From Gnetum montanum (taxonomy: Eukaryota > Streptophyta > Gnetopsida > Gnetales > Gnetaceae), in assembly GCA_015680685.1 (NCBI GenBank), contig MNCI01002116.1:124544-171470 (forward strand): a stretch of DNA of 46,927 nt, read 5' to 3'. Every line of letters begins with the position of its first letter. The stretch's first letter is position 1. The position numbers were made by a program, and so were the translations under genes. Below the pieces are notes generated by a model. That model was given only the letters and a program-made list of their open reading frames with translations. It was not told the origin of the DNA and made no database searches. Positions 23,881-36,473 of this stretch are shown here, piece by piece.

Positions 23881-25131
23881 CTAATAGTTTAATTGAGTTT
23901 TTTTGAAATAGTACCAAAAGAACTTGGTAACTTTATTGGTGAAGCGTTTGCTACACATACTATGTATATTTCTTTTATCCAATAGATCCTAAGGATCTTC
24001 AAACATAATAAAAAGCATTTCAGTTTCACATCATTGGCATTTGTGAGATAGTTAAACTTTGGAGTTAAGTCACTCTTCTCCACCTCATTACAATAAAATG
24101 GTATCATTTCTTTATTTGTATATGTTTAAATTTGTTTCTTGGTTAGAAAAATTCATTAAGCATGGCTAAGTTGATTATGCACTTTTTTTAAAAGCATATC
24201 TAGTATGAGGTTGTGAGTTATTCAATTCTCAGTTCTGCATAAATTAATTACTAAGCTCATTTAATGTTAAAAAAAGAAAGATATTTTTGTCTTGTGTGAA
24301 ATTGTTAATATTATTAATTTTTTTGGGGGAGGAGTGATTTGTTAGAACTTGAAACTTCTTAACTATATATACCCCAAGAGTTATAACCAACTTAAGTAAA
24401 ATGTAAGGTGCATGTTTTAAATTTGATTTGCACTAGCAATCTCTTGTATACATAATGTGTAAAATGGTTGAAATTGGTAAATTCAATTAGTATATCAAAA
24501 GGTATGAAAGAAAGAAATTCATTCAAAAGAGAAAAAGGCTAAGTAAAATAAAATAGATTAATTAGGCATTCCATTTAAATAGGTTCAAATACATTCCTTG
24601 ACCATGAGCCTAGACCCACTTATTTTAAATTAATTAACGATTCTTTATTTCTTGAAGCCATGATTTGAAGTTTACTTTTTGGGTACAAGTTAAAACTAGG
24701 AAAACAATGTTTATTTAATTTGTATTTTTTGAATCACAGTTTGCTAAATTAAGTGTGTTCAAGGTACATTTAGTTTCCAATCTCATCAAATTGATTTAAA
24801 ACAAAACAACGGCTTTAGTCCGTCGTGAAGAGTGTATCTTCGCCAAAAAAGGGAAAAAAAAAGAAGAAGAAGAAAAAGAGCGTAGCCACAACCGGGTTTT
24901 TAAAAGGCCCTTTATTATTTCATCCGGAGAGGGAAGTGAAAAGAAAAGAATACTGGTTTACAACTGGGAGGAAAAATTCATCCAATTGCGGGTGGGAACC
25001 GAAGCGTTAACTTTCAAAACTGGGCATGAAAAAAAATGCGTGCATACAATATGCAAATCAATCACGGAGGAAGGAAGGCTGCTACAGCTATGCACAAGAA
25101 GTAGGAGACGAAGCTAAGCCGAAGCTGAGAG
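23881..25131. other. AT-rich spacer and CSLD 3' flank
   Basis: From 23881 to about 24790 it is AT-rich with no recognised gene. From 24800 it becomes more GC-balanced and is the 3' flank of the CSLD gene. On the minus strand an AATAAA (24911-24916), about 215 bases after the stop codon, is a possible poly-A signal. A purine-rich AAG run lies at 24842-24880. Confidence 0.5.
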
Positions 25132-28100
25132 TCAGGGGAACTGGAAGCTAGAGCTACCAGTACCCTGACTTCCAGATGAGGGATTGATGGTCACCCAGAG
25201 CAGCGAAATGGTGATGGCCAACAACCCTGACCAGACATACACAATGGTGGGTGTCCGGCCGCGGCGGCCCATCAGTCCTTTAGCGAAGGGGTACAGATGC
25301 GTGAGCACCCATAAACTGAAGAAAACCCCTCCCAGCAGCTTGCTCCACTGTGGATTCTCCTCATAAATAGTCCTGGCCACTCCCACTGCAATGGCGATGA
25401 GATTGAGCATCATTATGGTAATGGGTGGGATCATGAGGGACGTCCACTTCACCACGTACAGATCTGCGAATTCGTCGTCCTCGTCGTCCGCGGCAGATTT
25501 CGTTGTGAGTGTGAAGGAAATCTCGACGCCTGCAACGACTTTGAGCAGTCCCTGCAGCACAGCGGCGAGATGCGCGCTGGTGCCTCCGATGAGCCAGAAC
25601 TGTTCATTCCTCCACCATTCCTCCAGTTCGATCCCCGACCAGCGCACCTCCAGAACCGCCAGCGCCGAGAGCGTCACCGTGATCAGAAGCAGATACACCA
25701 GGAACGACACCGACAGCGTCTGCACGATGAACTGGCCGGAGAAGAGCGAGAGCGCAGGAAGGAAGCAGTAGACGATCAGAAATATGGAGGTGAAGGGGTA
25801 GATGCCCACGTTCAGGTACGCTATGCGTTGCAGAACCTTCATCTTGGGGCTCGCCAGGAACGCATTGTTGCGCGAGAAGAAGATCTCCACGGACCCTGTG
25901 GCCCAGCGAAGCACCTGATGCAGACGGTCCGTGAGATTTATGGGAGCCGTCCCACGGAACGCATCCCTCTTCGTCACGCAGTACACCGATTTCCATCCGC
26001 GGTTGTGCATGCGATACCCCGTCACCACGTCCTCCGTCACCGATCCGTAGATCCAGCCTACGCGGTTGCCCCACTCCGTCTTGTCCTCGTACCTGCAAAA
26101 TTTAAGGTCTCAGCAAACTCATAGATTGAATCTGGATAAGTCTTGTACCTGCAAAATTTAAAGTCTTAGCAAACTCATGGATTGAATCTGAATAAATCTG
26201 CGTCAGAATTGGATTAAAATCATCAGCATTAGCAAAATTTAGCAGTTATAGTCACCCATAGCTGCATTTTTCAATTTTTTTCATCTAAGAGATTAGTTGG
26301 GGTGAATAATCAAGTATAGAAATCTTTGTTCTCCGTTGGCATCAGAATTAAACTTACAAATCAATAAAACTATATCACTATTTACGAGAAAAATGTCCAA
26401 TCCGGGTTCAATGTTGCATTGCCATATATAAGATTAAAGTTGATTGAATTCCAAATGCATTCTTGTTGGTTAGTTATTAGCATAGCATACCAGCATGAAA
26501 TCACGCTAATGGCTTCGGCGATGGTGGAGGCATCCAGGGGGTCGCGTGAACCGATCAGGGCTCCGGCCGGGCGGCCGTGCTTGATGCTAGGGTGGTCCGC
26601 CAGAGGCCGGCCCTGAAACTCGGCCACGCGAACGGAGTCGATGAGGACGGAAGAGTTACCGAATGCCTTGGGCAGCAGCTGCTCGTCAAAATCGTAGCAG
26701 TCCTGGAACATGTGATCGTGGTCGTCGTCGGTGGCGAAACGGAGGCCGTTGGTCTCAGAGTCGGTGTCCTTGGGCTTGATCTTGGACATGGGACGGTGTC
26801 GCGGAGCCAGAAGACCGCAGCAGCGTCGTCGTTCCTTGGTACGAGGAGGATCGAAGCCGTAGAGTGCCAGACGGCGGAACATGCAGCCTGTGCCGACGTA
26901 GAAAGGGCCCTGCAACCCGTCCAGGGCGCGCATGTTCACGTCGAAGAAAACGGTGTTGTGGTTGGCGTAGCGGTCGTTGGTATCGATTCCTTCGAATCTC
27001 TGCGGGAACTGCACGTAGCAGATGCGGTCGCCCCCGCGGTCCATCATGAAGCAGACGGCCTCCCTCGGCGCCTGCGAGTTGTAGACGTAGTGGTCGCAGT
27101 CCAGGTTCAGAATGAAGGGCCCGTTCGACATCACGGCCGAAGCTCGTACCAGCGCGTTCATGGCTCCCGCCTTCTTGTTGTGGTCGTATCCTGGCCGCTT
27201 CTCTCGGGATACGTACACCAGCATCGGCAGTCGTATATCCACCTCCGACAGGTCCACCGGAATCTTGTCCTCGTCTTCTGAGCTCCCCAGCATCGGCTCG
27301 TCGCTCGGCGGCTTCAGCATCACCTGCACCAGGGATTTCAACATAGGAGAACGAAATTGGAACCAGATTCTTAGAAACAGCATTGCAGAACAATATCATG
27401 ATGAAATAAAGAGTAAAAGGTACCAAAAAACGCTGCTGCTGCTACGGGTATGAGTTAAGTTAGAGAGCACAAGGCCTCTGTCATCCGCGGAAAAAGCATT
27501 ATTCATCGATCATGAAGCAGATCAACGTCGAAACAACATGGGTTTACCTGGATAATGCCGGCGTGGTCGCCCTTGGAGTGATCTTTGGCGGGGATGGTCC
27601 AGGTTCCAGGCCAGTGAGTCCCATCTGCCATCCATGTTGCCCTGGGCACCTTCACGTCGGCTGCCCCCGGAGCGGCGTCGTTGAAGGCAGATCCATTTGT
27701 ACTTGAATTTTTGACAACATTAGAATTGGAATTGGCGTTGGAATTAGGATTAGGATTGGCCCTTTGGAGCTTCAGCGCCTTGATCTCTTCGCGGGCGTGG
27801 TACGCATCGGAGCGGCGTCGGATGGAGTCAGGGAGGCCGTTGATGCGGACCTTGAACTCGTCGTATTCGCGCTTCGTTCTTCGGCGGTCCTTGACGAAGT
27901 CTGGGCGGAGCTTGTTCTTGGTGGGATCGCCCTTGCTGGTGAAGTAGCTCTCAGGATTACGCGGCTCGATGTTGTGTTTCCGGCAGAATGGTACCCACAG
28001 CTCCGCGAAGGTGGCAGCCTCTGCCATGGCCTCGAAGGTGAGCAGAGCTCCACCGTCGTCGGAAACATAGCACGATAGTTTCTCCACAGGGTATTCCGCT

Positions 28101-30024
28101 GCTAAAATGGACAGAATCGTGTTGGCCGTCACCAACGGTGGCTCCTTCTCTGGGTCTGCTGTAGACACGAAAACGTCGATCCCTGGCAGGTCGGATTTGG
28201 CCGTGGGATTTGCTGCGCTTGGCTTCTCGAATTTGTCTTTCAGCACTGCTAAATCCGTGGACCGGTTCACCGGGCACAGCTTCGGCAGTTGGTCCAGCAA
28301 CCACGAAAAGGCGAACCACAGCTCGCACACTATGGACATCCCCCACAACCACATGGCGTCGCTGTTAGGATTCCTTATTCGCCATGTCAGAAAAAATACC
28401 AACGCGACCATCCGTAGCACGATCAGCAACCTGCGTCGTCGGTTAATTTCTTTGAATTCAGCCATAATATAAGAACAAATTACAATAATCTATAGAGCAT
28501 GATCTCGTCGTCACTTAAATCAATTTTAAGCAATCAAAGTCAACCACCCACGTAATATACCAGATTCGGAAGATAACATATGACATAATGCTGAGGCAAG
28601 GCAAAACAAAGCAATGCAAGTCAAAGAGCCATTCCAATCAAGGTCTATGAACCAAAATAACATTAGATGCTGCAGGGAAACGAAATAACGATCATTTCTT
28701 TTGGATTAATCCATTCAGTTGGCTGATCAGCGCTGGGACAGTTCACAGACTTCACAGTACATCTCAAATTAAATTTCCGGTGAAAACGTTTGATATGTAC
28801 AATAACTTACAAATACAATGATAACAATGGGATATTGCAATTATTAAAATAATAACCGAATTATAACTCAACCTGGTTTCCCTAGGGGATTTCTTGCGGT
28901 ACTGTCAAGGGTAGGTTCATCTCGACGCGGTTTTACGCTTGCAGCCCATCTCCGTATTTGGGGAATTGCAGAAGAGAAGAGCAGTGAAACAAAGTAGGAG
29001 AAAACAGGGAAGGCTTTGCAATTGAAAGAAAAAGAGACAGGCCGTTCTAAATTAAAATCAGAGCATGTAGTATTTGTGTTGTGATGTGGGTAGAGTAAGT
29101 AGTGTACCTGTAAGGGCTGAGAATTCCGGGAGGGATGCCAGTTTTGCGAGTGAGGGGTTTCCAGGCCTTGTCGTTGAGATCGTGGAGGTCGCCTGTGAGT
29201 CGCTCGCCGCTTTCAGAGCTGAAGGATTCGTCCTTGGGCCAGAAGGCATTGCCGTAGCCGTAGGTGCCGTTGGTCTCGAACAACCAGCGGTTGTGGTCGA
29301 AATCGTGCGTCTGGCTTCTGAGAAGAATGGATTTGTTTGCGCCGCTTGATTTCATGAGCGACAACCGCCTGTCCAGCTTGGGATTGTTGTCCATTTTGCT
29401 GTCGTTGTTGGCTGCTGCTGCTGCCGGAGCAGGCAGAGGCAGCTGCAGCGGAGCCGTTTTCAGCAGCGGATCATCAGAATCGCCTCCCTTGTAGGGTTCC
29501 TTGCAGCCGGGGCAGTTCTTGCCTCCATTAAGAGCATCCATGTAGCAATCTCTGCAAATTTTGAAGTTGCATTCGCAGGGCAGGATTTCTTCTCCTTTTT
29601 CGTTCTTGATGATTTTTCCGTCGCAGCCGTTCATGTGGCACACTGAGGCCTCTGCAGCCCTGCCGTCGTCCTCGTTTGACTCTGTGACCTTGTCCAGAAT
29701 GTGGGCTCTTGTGACGGAGTTGTAGCCGCCTGTGAAGAGAGAGCTTGAAACGTACTGCTCCTCAACTTTTCTAGCAATCTTGGGATCCACCTCATCGTCG
29801 CTCATGGGCTGATTATCAGGTGTGGGCGGAATGTCCACTGTGTACTGCCCGTATTCGCTGCTGATTTCTCCAGACAGATCAATGTCTTCTCTGGAATACC
29901 TCACGTATCTGCCACTTGCTGTTCTTCTGGCAAACGTCACGGACGGAGGCATCGGAGGCTTGCTCTCGTTGCTGCTGCCGCTGGGGAACCGGGCTAGTCG
30001 GCCATTGCCCCCTCTTGACCCCAT
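25132..30024 (-). CDS. CSLD: Cellulose synthase-like protein D (CSLD), four exons
   Basis: Exons on the minus strand are 29108-30024, 27548-28430, 27323-26491 and 26092-25132. All three introns (677, 224 and 398 bp) are GT-AG, and the joined frame is open for 1197 residues. CSLD proteins are Golgi/plasma-membrane glycosyltransferases (family GT2) that make beta-1,4-glucan walls, notably in tip-growing cells. Seen here: eight RING-type cysteines (129, 134, 150, 152, 157, 160, 171, 174); two membrane segments (about 307-322 and 332-349); catalytic Asp in SDDGGA (430-431), DCDH (675/677) and TED (899); QVLRW (937-941); then about six C-terminal membrane segments. The ends of the conserved blocks ([18 protein letters not shown]) are intact. 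The start is the ATG at 30024; no upstream in-frame ATG was chosen because sequence before it is not CSLD-like. An Asn-rich insert (531-552) lies in the plant-variable region. Length is slightly above the 1145 residues of Arabidopsis CSLD3. Confidence 0.96.
26091..26202 (-). repeat. 56-bp tandem duplication spanning the intron 3 acceptor of CSLD
   Basis: Units at 26091-26146 and 26147-26202 both contain, on the minus strand, AAATTTTGCAG followed by GTAC. The proximal copy gives the in-frame exon 4 start (26092). The distal copy would start exon 4 at 26148 and add 56 nt. The copies differ at about nine positions. Confidence 0.92.
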
Positions 30025-31844
30025 CTTCTTCACAGCTTGACCTCTAAATTACGCTTCTGCAAGTTGTATAAATACATACACAGACATGAGATCCGATGCG
30101 CTTTTTACCACAACTTTCTATTTATTATTTCTTTCTGTTTCCTATCCTGCAAAAACATCATATCTAGCGACGGCAGCCAATATGCATAAAATCCCGCTAT
30201 GTTGCCCAAAACAAGCCCCTCTACAGAAATACTGCAACATTATCCGTTTGATTTTTTGCTAAACGATGATACAAAACCACCTGTGTTTTTTTCAAAAGGA
30301 TTTAGAAACATCAGATTTTTTTTATTTTCTTAAATTACCTTTATATACTAATCCAAAAGGCAGAACCACCAAGCAGACACAATGTACCATGCTCCACAAC
30401 CCAGAACAAGCTTCAAGAATCCAAACAGCAGACACTAACCCGAACAACTTTTGCAAGGAAAAATCCACATAACTAGCAACTGAATCTACAAAGTAAGCAA
30501 GTTTTAGATCATGAAACACAGCAGCACCGATTACCAGATGATAAACAGGAAATATGTCCGCTGCTTTACCACCTGCGCTTCTCTGTGCCGCTCCGCATAC
30601 AAATCTACGACAAGCTCGAGAAACCCAGCGTTTTAGAGATAGAGCAGGGGATTATCAGACGCGGAGGAGCCAACAAGCCGAACCAGATAGCAGGCACCAC
30701 TCAAGTCTGACCTGGACTACGCGCCTAAACATGGACAACCTTGACAAATATTCATGTCATGGACGACATGGCAGTGGATCCACGCGGGGGAGCCGGCACA
30801 ATTATTAAAAACCAAGACAATGCAGATTGACGGTGGCGTAGATGCCTGCTGTAAACGTGTTTGGTATTGTATCTGCGACTCCTCCTCAGAAACATAGATA
30901 CAAATACCCACCTACAGAGGTAGACCAGAGATGCGATTTGCTGCTGCTGCTTGAATAATGTTTCGGCTCCGCTGCGCACTTTCGTTTATTTTATAATTAT
31001 ATCTATTCAATGCATGGGACGTGCAGGGCTGGGATTGACGATTTCAGACGGGAGATTGAGCGATGAGTTTTGAAGAATCCGTCCAACCTCTTTGCCTTGC
31101 TTTGTTTTGCTGTACTGCTTGAGTTGAACTGTTCAAACGGAGGATGCACGTACCACACTTGCTGAACAAAACACCAATCATCCATCATCGTCGTCGTCAT
31201 TTTGATTTTGCTGCTACGCCTGGGCTTACTCTGGAATTGGAATTCATCCTCAGACGTGCGTGTGCAGGTTGTGGCAGACGACTACCATCACTCCTTATTC
31301 CCACTGACAGACACTAATGTAATGTTCGTGTTGGTTTTTGCAATAGCAATGATACGTTGGTTATAAAAAAATGAAAAATAAAACGTATGTATGAATGTAT
31401 ACATGTAAGCCATGGAAGCCATCCCCTTTGACCGCCACAAGACGCGACATTGGCGAAGGCGGATCTCTTGTGTTTATATTTGATGTGTGGTGATGCTATG
31501 CTATGCTATGCCATGGTGTGCTTCATTTCAATTTTAGTCACGTCAAAGGCTATGGTTGCATGGATTAACATTAGTATTATTATTATTAACATTAGTATTA
31601 TTATTATTAGGCTACTACGATACGAAAACTCCCAACAACCTAGTTTACGTTACATCATATTGAAGAGGTAAAACATTGTTTCACCGGCCACGCGGAGACC
31701 AGTTCATTACTAGATCAGCTTTACCAAGTCGCGATGACGGAGCTCCACGGACAAGAACCAACTTGAACGAATAACGTGTTCTGTATAATTGCCTCGGCCA
31801 GATAGTAGAAACGTGTGCTTATTCCTAGTAGAAACGTGTGCTTA
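30025..31844. promoter_or_regulatory. CSLD upstream region
   Basis: No other gene is recognised. On the minus strand a TATA-like TATATAAAG sits at about 30339-30347, about 320 bases before the start codon. An acceptor-like CTTGCAG ends about 34 bases before the ATG, so a 5'-UTR intron is possible. The stretch 30550-31270 is less AT-rich than the flanking repeats, consistent with promoter or 5'-UTR sequence. Short tandem repeats lie at 31496-31512 (GCTAT), 31566-31610 (ATTAACATTAGTATTATTATT, twice) and 31805-31852 (TAGTAGAAACGTGTGCTTATT, twice). The transcription start is not determinable. Confidence 0.4.
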
Positions 31845-32426
31845 TTATTAATAAAATCGAGATTTCTTTTATCCAATGCAACACTTGGATTAGTTTAAGT
31901 TTATTTTCCATTATTTTACTTTGAATACAGTTTACTTCCTTGTCCTTAAGTATTTAATATTCTAATTCCGTAAGTGATGTGAATACGATCGCTTGGAGCA
32001 TAATATACTAACATTTGGTAATCTTAGCAATTAATACTTGGTACACCAAGCAGTAAACACTTGGTAACATAGTAGTGTTAGTATATGTTCAAGATGTGAA
32101 AAGGTGGGAATGGATGCTCCACGTTTAAGATAGTTTAGTTAATTAATTAGTAAAATTAAATATTCAACCCTTCCTTTATTTAATCATTCCACAAATAAAG
32201 AAAATGATAAAAACTATAAAAACAAATATCTCACACCTTAATCACACTTAGCCATACAAATAAGTTAACACAGGTGATGATTAGAAAGACAACAACTAGT
32301 AATCATGTATTTTACTATATAAGGACATAGACCACTTAGTTAAATGAAGTCTACGAAATTCAACCAAATCATGCATACACACTAGTGATTTATATGATTG
32401 GGTGTAGAGAATACTCCCTGCTCATT
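31845..32426 (+). repeat. Family A LTR, 3' part, plus orientation
   Basis: Resembles the reverse complement of the LTR at 1546-2571: GTGGGAATGGATGCT (32105), ATAAAAACTATAAAAAC (32207) and GAAAGACAACAAC (32283) each have counterparts there in the same order. It ends beside a primer site at 32429. The 5' part, with the U3 array, is missing or unrecognised. Confidence 0.62.
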
Positions 32427-32428
32427 AT

Positions 32429-32448
32429 TGGCACTGTTGCTGAGGACA
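32429..32448 (+). other. Primer-binding site of the older plus-strand element
   Basis: TGGCACTGTTGCTGAGGACA, related to the site at 1524-1544. Both are followed by a similar GTGTGCTAAGT leader motif. Confidence 0.7.
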
Positions 32449-32663
32449 CGTTTTAGCTGTGTGCTAAGTGTTTTTAGATAGTGAAATCATACAAAGTCAT
32501 TTTAAGAATATAACACATCATTTACAAGAAAAAATAATAATATTTTTAAAGCACACTACATAAGAGCAAACTAAAGATATCTTCTTCTCAAAGGGTTGAT
32601 TCACCACCTATTGATGATTCTAACCAGCAACATGTTAAATCTATAAAAAAAACTAATGAGATA

Positions 32664-35392
32664 CCGTTTGGGACGCGACCGCCAACGAGTGTCCTCGAAC
32701 AGGATTTAGGTGCCTGTTGGTCTCTGACAACACCAAGGCCCAGATACCTCCAAATAAACTCAGTAGTTAATGTGAGTATGTGTGTGTGCTGTTGTAGTGC
32801 GCNNNNNNNNNNNNNNNNNNNNNNNNNNNNNNNNNNNNNNNNNNNNNNNNNNNNNNNNNNNNNNNNNNNNNNNNNNNNNNNNNNNNNNNNNNNNNNNNNN
32901 NNNNNNNNNNNNNNNNNNNNNNNNNNNNNNNNNNNNNNNNNNNNNNNNNNNNNNNNNNNNNNNNNNNNNNNNNNNNNNNNNNNNNNNNNNNNNNNNNNNN
33001 NNNNNNNNNNNNNNNNNNNNNNNNNNNNNNNNNNNNNNNNNNNNNNNNNNNNNNNNNNNNNNNNNNNNNNNNNNNNNNNNNNNNNNNNNNNNNNNNNNNN
33101 NNNNNNNNNNNNNNNNNNNNNNNNNNNNNNNNNNNNNNNNNNNNNNNNNNNNNNNNNNNNNNNNNNNNNNNNNNNNNNNNNNNNNNNNNNNNNNNNNNNN
33201 NNNNNNNNNNNNNNNNNNNNNNNNNNNNNNNNNNNNNNNNNNNNNNNNNNNNNNNNNNNNNNNNNNNNNNNNNNNNNNNNNNNNNNNNNNNNNNNNNNNN
33301 NNNNNNNNNNNNNNNNNNNNNNNNNNNNNNNNNNNNNNNNNNNNNNNNNNNNNNNNNNNNNNNNNNNNNNNNNNNNNNNNNNNNNNNNNNNNNNNNNNNN
33401 NNNNNNNNNNNNNNNNNNNNNNNNNNNNNNNNNNNNNNNNNNNNNNNNNNNNNNNNNNNNNNNNNNNNNNNNNNNNNNNNNNNNNNNNNNNNNNNNNNNN
33501 NNNNNNNNNNNNNNNNNNNNNNNNNNNNNNNNNNNNNNNNNNNNNNNNNNNNNNNNNNNNNNNNNNNNNNNNNNNNNNNNNNNNNNNNNNNNNNNNNNNN
33601 NNNNNNNNNNNNNNNNNNNNNNNNNNNNNNNNNNNNNNNNNNNNNNNNNNNNNNNNNNNNNNNNNNNNNNNNNNNNNNNNNNNNNNNNNNNNNNNNNNNN
33701 NNNNNNNNNNNNNNNNNNNNNNNNNNNNNNNNNNNNNCTTGACCCCTGAAGCCTTTTTATAGGGTTCAAAGGTAGGTAGGGAAGTTACATTTTCAAAAAT
33801 ATCTCACCTAACTTTTCTCCCAAGTAACTTGGCCAACCAATTAGAAGATTACTTGCCAAAAAAGTTAGGAGGTTACTTGCCCAACAAGTTAGGTAAGTTA
33901 CAAAAAAATCTTGGATGGTTGTAACCACCATAGATAAAAAGGTTGCAACTGACAAGTGTCCAGTTCATGTATGACATTAGGTAAATATCCCATGAATTTT
34001 TGTCTTTGAATATATTTTTATATAGAGGTAGGTATCCAACATTTATATCCAATGTTCATCTTGTTAAGTTGAGACTTTAGAAACGTTTCATTTTCACAAA
34101 GAATATAATTGAATATAAAATTAATTTAAGGGATGGTCGATGAAAGAAAATATACGTTCCAAAAGTAAATAATTTTCCAACGTTAACTGAGATATCGTGG
34201 AGGACGCAGTTTGCAGTTAAACCAATTGCCCAATGGCTTCTCCTGCACGCAGCCCATCTTCGTAGCTTATGCTCCGCTCCACCGAACTTGTCTCGCTCAC
34301 TGGACCTCCCAAAAATACGATGGTAGTTGGAACCACTCCCACGCATGGCTCGGCAGCAGTTGCTATTTCTCCCATATCGGTAGTGAAATGGCTTGGAACT
34401 GCAAACCCTCGGTGATGATGACCTGCTTCTACATGTGGGCTGTGTTCAAGTTTGGTGCATTAAGCGCCAACGGTGTGAGTGCGTCTGCAGTTACCACCTG
34501 TCTTCGACGAAGAAAACAGACACCTTCCGTGTCCTTGGAAGTGCTCAGCATTTGTGTTTTTTTTATTTCTTTTTGCCAATAATCGTCCATAACCGCAAGC
34601 ACAGGTGTAGGCATGGTAACCGCTTGCGTTTTAGCCCTGTTCCGTTTATTTTGTTGTAACCTGATACTCCAAAAACTACTAAACTACTTATTGTTACATG
34701 CTCTGGCCAAGAAATTAGGCTTACTATGAAAACAGAAAAACAAAACCCTGCGTGGCAAGCATTTGACAAAATTCCGAAGAGGAATATGAAGTTATCCCTA
34801 GTGGTTCTTGGCAAAATTTTTATCAGCAAGCATAACTTGTTTTGGTTGCCGTATTGATAAGAACCACCACGTTGCTTTTGAGAGTAAGTGTACCATTTTT
34901 TTTCCAGCTTCCAAAAACGTTTTTCCAATGCCTGAACTATGCCATATTATATCACAAGATGCGCCTTTGTTTTTGAAAGTATTCAGTGAAGTACACTATT
35001 TCTTCTTACTACAGAATCCAATTTTCTCTGTTTATTGACTTTAATTTGAATTTGTAAAAGCAGGACCGACCCCATTCTTGGTTAATGCTCATCGTCAGTA
35101 TGCTTGTATAACAAAGCCATGTATATCTACACGTCCACCACCACTGCTGAACCGTTTCTAAGCCCATAACTGGTTGAATTATAACCTTTCCCGATAAGCA
35201 TCATGTAATATGCCGAAATATTAATATTACACTCTTTGCCCAATGTATAAGGTTAAAAATAAAATATGTGTTTCATCACCGTATAACTCATCCGAATTTT
35301 TACACATATTTTATTTTATTTTTATTCTCTTTTCCTTCTATTTAAATAGACTGAAACCCTTGCTCCATGAAATGGCTTGAAATGTGCCAACA
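32664..35392 (-). repeat. 3' LTR of the 11.8-kb element (contains assembly gap)
   Basis: Begins, on the minus strand, TGTTGGCACATTTC right after the polypurine tract. It contains a TATA box (TATAAAAAGG, 33752-33761) and ends in a GC-rich block matching 42134 onward. 935 N bases (32803-33737) hide most of R-U5. The segment 33738-34309 has no counterpart in the other LTR. The terminal 8 to 11 bases are missing. Confidence 0.88.
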
Positions 35393-35410
35393 TCTCTGCC
35401 CCCAAAAAGA
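35393..35410 (-). other. Polypurine tract
   Basis: The minus strand reads TCTTTTTGGGGGCAGAGA immediately before the LTR start TGTTGGCAC. This is the usual layout for plus-strand priming in gypsy elements. Confidence 0.82.
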
Positions 35411-35591
35411 GTTTAAATACCCACATTTTAAACTGAAACATACTGAAATTTTTATTGGATTTTACAACTGGATAGAAATCTTTTTTGAGGAAAATTCCCA
35501 TTTAACATAAGGTGTAATGGGACAAAAACCTCATTCCTAAGCAAAATCAAACTGTTCTTAACAAACTGTACATTATCAAGTCCTTCATGAA

Positions 35592-36104
35592 CTATTCTTG
35601 GGGTGGAAACTGAATTGTGAGGGTTACCCTGGTGGGAATCCTCATCTCCCTAACTGTTTCATAGGAAATTTCTGATGTGATGAAGGCGGTTCTGTTGTTT
35701 TCAGGCTTGGTGGAGCTCTCACCATGATCTACTAGAGCTTTCTCTTCAACACTTTTCTCATTTTCTTTTTTGGATGAGCTCTTTTGTTCTTCTCCATTAA
35801 GTCCTTCATTTTCTTCTCGGGAGACAAAAGCTTCTCCCCATCCCCATGATGACTCTTCATAGTTTGGTGGCTCTTCTCCTTTTTCTTCTTCTTTGGAACA
35901 ATCTTGATATCGCCCCCAAACATTGGACTCTATATCCAAACCTCTAGTGAGAAAAGAAAATTCATCGGACAACCAAGTCATAAAAGGACACTCTTTTGGA
36001 GCTCCACAAGATCTAGCCTTTAGATAAGCCTTCAATACATGCTCAGGGCAACATCCCATCACATATGGAATAAAAGGCTTTTTCATTGCTCTCTCAAACT
36101 CCAT
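35592..36104 (-). CDS. Unrecognised 170-aa ORF at the 3' end of the gypsy element
   Basis: An uninterrupted ATG-initiated frame between integrase and the polypurine tract. The N-terminal third has five cysteines (GCC near 18-19, SC, ECP) in a compact basic/hydrophobic stretch. The middle, from about residue 68, is Glu/Ser/Lys-rich, with EEEKGEEPPNYEESSWGWGE. The C-terminus is a short beta-like IPTRVTLTIQF segment. No membrane segment or env-like signal is evident and I do not recognise the family. Plant gypsy elements sometimes carry extra ORFs here, either env-like or captured from the host. It stays open while neighbouring pol has stops. It could be a real accessory protein or a chance survivor. 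Confidence 0.55.
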   Translation of the reverse strand: MEFERAMKKPFIPYVMGCCPEHVLKAYLKARSCGAPKECPFMTWLSDEFSFLTRGLDIESNVWGRYQDCSKEEEKGEEPPNYEESSWGWGEAFVSREENEGLNGEEQKSSSKKENEKSVEEKALVDHGESSTKPENNRTAFITSEISYETVREMRIPTRVTLTIQFPPQE

Positions 36105-36473
36105 TAGCTCTTCCTAACCTTCACTACCAAACTTGAATTAAAAGATGATGAAATCTTAAGCAATCTAACCCTCCTTTTATAGGTGCTAAGAATTTTAACT
36201 TCCATCCAAGTGTCTTCAACCAAGCTTCCTTCTTTCTAGGCATTCAAACCATTTGTCACAATCCTCACTAAGTGGTGGATGAGTCACCTTCCCCACTTGT
36301 CAAACTTGTAGAATTCCACTTGTTTCACTTGTAGGCTTCCACTTGCCCTATTTGAAGGAAAGATAATGTTCCAAATATAAATAAAGCATAATTAAATATA
36401 ATAATGGACACTATACTCCTAGTAATATTTACATAATACTATATACATATATTATTTTTGTGTAATGACATCT

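Noticed and set aside
25184-28472. Many long plus-strand and alternate-frame open stretches across the CSLD exons
   Set aside because: They lie opposite or out of frame to GC-rich, highly conserved CSLD exons and have no recognisable motifs. They are composition shadows.
32588-33769. Open stretches of more than 320 codons around 32.6-33.8 kb
   Set aside because: They consist almost entirely of the N gap, so they carry no evidence of coding.
34211-34582. A 123-codon plus-strand open stretch in the 3' LTR, partly shared at 43445-43639
   Set aside because: It is in the GC-rich U3 part of the LTR, antisense to the element. It is cut short in the other LTR and has no known domain. The similarity is LTR homology.
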